Of a stretch of 64,000 nucleotides of DNA, positions 61,921 through 64,000 are shown in pieces. Source of the stretch: Butyricicoccus pullicaecorum (GTDB taxonomy: Bacteria > Bacillota > Clostridia > Oscillospirales > Butyricicoccaceae). Location of the stretch: NCBI GenBank assembly GCA_021531865.1, contig JAFBIW010000003.1, positions 121,050-185,049 on the forward strand, given 5' to 3'. The notes below the pieces were generated by a model. That model was not told the origin of the DNA. It saw only the letters and a list, made by a program, of their open reading frames with translations, and did not search any database. The stretch's first letter is position 1. Each line of letters begins with the position of its first letter. The position numbers were made by a program, and so were the translations under genes.

Positions 61921-62736
61921 ATGACTGACGTATTAGTTGAGAAAAAGGGTCATGTGGCCATCGTTAAGATCGAGCATATGAAGGCCATGAACGCGCTGAG
62001 CACCGATATGTATGCGCAGCTCGAGGAAGCGTTTGATTCCGTTGCCGCAATGGACGATGTTTATGCCGTCGTTCTGACCGGTTCCTCCACCGTCAACAAG
62101 AAGGGCAAGACCGTTAACTCCTTCGTTGCCGGCGCTGATATCGCACAGATGTCTACCATGACCGTTGCTGAGGGCAAGGCGTTCGGCAACGACTCCAACC
62201 GTGTATGCTGGAAGATCGAGAACTTCAAGCGCCCCGTCATCGCTGCGATCAACGGCTTCTGCCTGGGCGGCGGCTGCGAGCTGGCGATGTCCTGTGATAT
62301 CCGTCTGGCTTCCGACAACGCTGTATTCGGCCAGCCTGAAGTCGGTCTGGGCATCACCCCGGGCTGCGGCGGCACCCAGCGTCTGGCGCGTCTGGTCGGC
62401 ACGGGCAAGGCCAAGGAAATGCTCTACACTGCCCGCGGCAACTACTCCGCCCAGGCCGCTCTGGAAATGGGTCTGGTCAACTACGTATATCCGCTCGATC
62501 AGCTGATGGACGAGGCCATCAAGCTGGCGGAAGAGATCGCTGCACAGGCTCCGATCGCTGTTGCGCTCTGCAAGGAAGCTGTCAACGTCGGTATGCAGAC
62601 CGATCTGAACTCTGCTCTGAAGCTTGAGGGCAACTGCTTCGGCGAGTGCTTCGCGACCGAGGATCAAAAGTACGGCATGGCTTACTTCCTCGATAAGAAC
62701 CGCGATAAGCCCGCGAAGGAGTTCAAGAACAAGTAA
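61921..62736 (+). CDS. crt: 3-hydroxybutyryl-CoA dehydratase (crotonase)
   Basis: A 271-residue enoyl-CoA hydratase/isomerase-family enzyme that converts 3-hydroxybutyryl-CoA to crotonyl-CoA. The oxyanion-hole segments are SFVAGADIAQM and NGFCLGGGCELAMSCDIRLAS. The two catalytic Glu residues are in GGCELAM and GQPEVGLGITPGCGGTQRL. Normal length is about 260. AAAGGAG lies 10 bases before the ATG. Its product is the same crotonyl-CoA that AbfD makes. Confidence 0.95.
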   Translation: MTDVLVEKKGHVAIVKIEHMKAMNALSTDMYAQLEEAFDSVAAMDDVYAVVLTGSSTVNKKGKTVNSFVAGADIAQMSTMTVAEGKAFGNDSNRVCWKIENFKRPVIAAINGFCLGGGCELAMSCDIRLASDNAVFGQPEVGLGITPGCGGTQRLARLVGTGKAKEMLYTARGNYSAQAALEMGLVNYVYPLDQLMDEAIKLAEEIAAQAPIAVALCKEAVNVGMQTDLNSALKLEGNCFGECFATEDQKYGMAYFLDKNRDKPAKEFKNK

Positions 62737-62784
62737 TCATACGCTGCTGAGAAGTAAGCGATATTGTTTAGAGGAGAGAGTATC

Positions 62785-63675
62785 ATGAAAGTTTGTGTAT
62801 TCGGCGCCGGCAACATGGGTGCCCGCATCGCGGAAGTCTTCCTGACCCACGGTCACGAGGTTACCCTGCTGGATATTAAGGATCAGTTCATCGAGAACGG
62901 TGTCAAGCGCATCGCCGGCGATCTTTCCTTCCTGGTCAAGAAGGAAAAGATGACGGAGGATCACAAGAACGAGCTGCTCGCCGGTCTGAAGACCTCTGTT
63001 GACCGCAATGCTGCCGCGGACGCTGACTTCGTAATCGAAGTTATTCTGGAACGCATGGATCTGAAGAAGGAGCTGCTGCAGGACCTGGACAAGATCTGCC
63101 CGGCACACACCATCTTCGCTTCCAATACCTCCGCTCTTTCGATCACCGAGATGGCTGCCGCTGTCCCGAACCGTGCGGATAAGATCATCGGCTGCCACTT
63201 CTTCAACCCCGCTCAGATCATGAAGCTGGTCGAGGTCACCCGCGCAATGCAGACCTCTGACGAGACCTTCAAGTTCGCGTTTGATCTGATGACCTCTCTG
63301 GACAAGATCCCGGTAGCCGTAAACGAAGGCCCCGGCTTCGTTGTCAACCGCATCCTGATCCCGATGATGAACGAGGCAATCGGCATCTACGCCGATGGCA
63401 TCGCTTCTCCGTCTGACATCGACATCGCCATGCAGAACGGCGCTGGCATGAAGGCCGGTCCGCTCCATACCGCCGATCTGGTCGGCCATGACGTCAATCT
63501 GGCGATCATGGAGACCCTGTTCCGTGAGACCGGCGACCCGAAGTATCGTCCCCATCCCCTGCTCCGCAAGATGGTACGTGCCGGCTGGCTGGGTCAGAAG
63601 ACCGGTAAGGGCTTCTTTACCTATGACGGCCCCTTCGGCAAGGAGATCCCCGGCGGCGATCTGACGGTTCGCTAA
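62785..63675 (+). CDS. hbd: 3-hydroxybutyryl-CoA dehydrogenase
   Basis: A 296-residue enzyme that reduces acetoacetyl-CoA to 3-hydroxybutyryl-CoA. The Rossmann motif is VFGAGNMGARIAEVF, the catalytic His in IIGCHFFNPAQIMKLVEV, and the signature NEGPGFVVNRILIPMMNEA. The N-terminus lacks the long charged extension of fatty-acid oxidation fusions. GAGGAGAG precedes the ATG at 62785. It lies 48 bases after crt and is closed by a terminator. Butyryl-CoA dehydrogenase and Etf genes are not in the window. Confidence 0.96.
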   Translation: MKVCVFGAGNMGARIAEVFLTHGHEVTLLDIKDQFIENGVKRIAGDLSFLVKKEKMTEDHKNELLAGLKTSVDRNAAADADFVIEVILERMDLKKELLQDLDKICPAHTIFASNTSALSITEMAAAVPNRADKIIGCHFFNPAQIMKLVEVTRAMQTSDETFKFAFDLMTSLDKIPVAVNEGPGFVVNRILIPMMNEAIGIYADGIASPSDIDIAMQNGAGMKAGPLHTADLVGHDVNLAIMETLFRETGDPKYRPHPLLRKMVRAGWLGQKTGKGFFTYDGPFGKEIPGGDLTVR

Positions 63676-63705
63676 TTTAAAAGACTCTCCATTTTAACAT
63701 CTCTG

Positions 63706-63732
63706 AAGGGCTCGGTTCGCCGGGCCCTTTCT
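63706..63732 (+). terminator. Terminator of the thlA-crt-hbd unit
   Basis: The stem AAGGGCTCGG/CCGGGCCCTT (one wobble pair) with a TTCG loop is followed by TTCT. Confidence 0.8.
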
Positions 63733-63766
63733 GTATCTCCAAAAAGCGGCTGCGTTCTGTGAACTG

Positions 63767-63816
63767 CACCCCATTTGTTAGACGGTATGATATAATACTA
63801 ACTAACAAGTGGGGTG
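63767..63816 (+). repeat. Inverted repeat spanning the IS3 promoter
   Basis: CACCCCATTTGTTAG (63767-63781) and CTAACAAGTGGGGTG (63802-63816) are complementary with one mismatch. They bracket an extended -10 (TGATATAAT, 63788-63796). Read-through from outside would fold a hairpin that occludes the ribosome-binding region. Confidence 0.75.
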
Positions 63817-63823
63817 TTTTGTT

Positions 63824-64000
63824 ATGCCAAAAGGAGTCGCACACAAACGGTATACACCGGAATTCAAGAAAATGGTTATAGAGACCATGCAGCAGGAAGG
63901 GCTAAGCTATTCAGAGACCGCCCGAAGATTCGAAATCAACAGTCATCACCGGGTGCAGGACTGGGAACGAATCTACCTGACAGAAGGACCAGAAGGCTTT
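63824..64000 (+). CDS. IS3-family transposase OrfA (partial)
   Basis: The first 59 codons of a helix-turn-helix OrfA, starting MPKGVAHKRYTPEFK and continuing MVIETMQQEGLSYSETARRFEINSH. This matches the HTH_Tnp_1 DNA-recognition domain that binds the element's ends. GTGGGG lies upstream of the ATG. The end, the frameshift window and OrfB are not visible. The frame is open through the window edge, so there is no sign of decay in the visible part. Confidence 0.85.
   Translation, partial: MPKGVAHKRYTPEFKKMVIETMQQEGLSYSETARRFEINSHHRVQDWERIYLTEGPEGF

Larger units (their letters stand above)
63760..64000 (+). mobile_element. IS3-family insertion sequence, left end (runs off window)
   Basis: A TG-beginning terminus (TGAACTGCACCCC) at about 63760, followed within 65 bases by an OrfA-type reading frame, marks the left end of an IS3-family element of the IS150 kind. 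The remaining part, including the DDE OrfB, is outside the window. Confidence 0.8.

Noticed and set aside
1..64000. CRISPR arrays, tRNA or rRNA genes, replication origin
   Set aside because: No regularly spaced repeats, tRNA-like cloverleaf sequences, rRNA segments or DnaA-box clusters were noticed on reading both strands.

Overview
The window is a GC-rich chromosomal segment of an anaerobic Firmicute of class Clostridia. The most likely home is a butyrate-producing gut lineage of the Oscillospirales, of the Butyricicoccus or Agathobaculum kind. The grounds are a glmS ribozyme upstream of glmS, a SigH-type sigma factor, RqcH, RNase Y, Firmicute-type ArgR and LexA boxes, TTGACA/TATAAT promoters with strong Shine-Dalgarno sites, and a 4-hydroxybutyrate/butyrate fermentation cluster. 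The placement is inferred from gene content, since no rRNA lies in the window.

Layout. Positions 1-2.6 kb hold a minus-strand sensory trio: a membrane-tethered sugar-type binding protein, a histidine kinase and a response regulator cut by the window edge. At 2.8-4.2 kb are mobile-element remains: an internally deleted IS256-type element beside a truncated MobA/MobL relaxase. guaA follows, then an S-layer-type surface protein on the plus strand. At 7-11.7 kb are rqcH, a Nif3-family gene, trmK, two small proteins and sigH. At 11.8-17.6 kb the order is ruvC-ruvA-ruvB-glmM-(glmS ribozyme)-glmS. At 17.7-23.1 kb are a PLP lyase, a membrane-anchored unknown, wecB, a TagO/WecA-type transferase and trpS. 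glpK and a zinc-ribbon DUF2007 protein are on the plus strand, followed by tyrS.

The 26.8-40.7 kb stretch is one co-directional minus-strand block: lexA-recG, nusB-(TsaD paralogue)-xseA-xseB-ispA, a gene-free tract of about 0.7 kb, then oapA-dxs-tlyA-nadK-argR-recN. The gene-free tract has its own promoter, internal hairpins and a terminator. It lies between ispA and a small DUF21-like membrane protein followed by dxs, which is the signature location of the OLE (Ornate, Large, Extremophilic) RNA and its partner OapA. This is the most notable system in the window.

At 40.7-43.5 kb, divergent from lexA, are an Asp23 protein, a FakA-like kinase and pth. At 43.6-48.8 kb on the minus strand are pgeF, a solute-binding lipoprotein, mnmA, a DMT transporter and a CPBP protease. 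RNase Y (rny), an AAA/SbcC-like ATPase with a central membrane hairpin, and a complete polar amino-acid ABC transporter follow.

At 55.6-63.7 kb is the fermentation cluster: 4-hydroxybutyrate dehydrogenase, 4-hydroxybutyryl-CoA dehydratase, a CGGCNP mini-protein, a Pct-type CoA-transferase, thiolase, crotonase and 3-hydroxybutyryl-CoA dehydrogenase. Together they would feed both 4-hydroxybutyrate and acetyl-CoA into crotonyl-CoA, the last shared intermediate before butyrate. The butyryl-CoA dehydrogenase/Etf step is not in the window. An IS3-family element starts at about 63,760 and runs off the end. No tRNA, rRNA or CRISPR array was seen.
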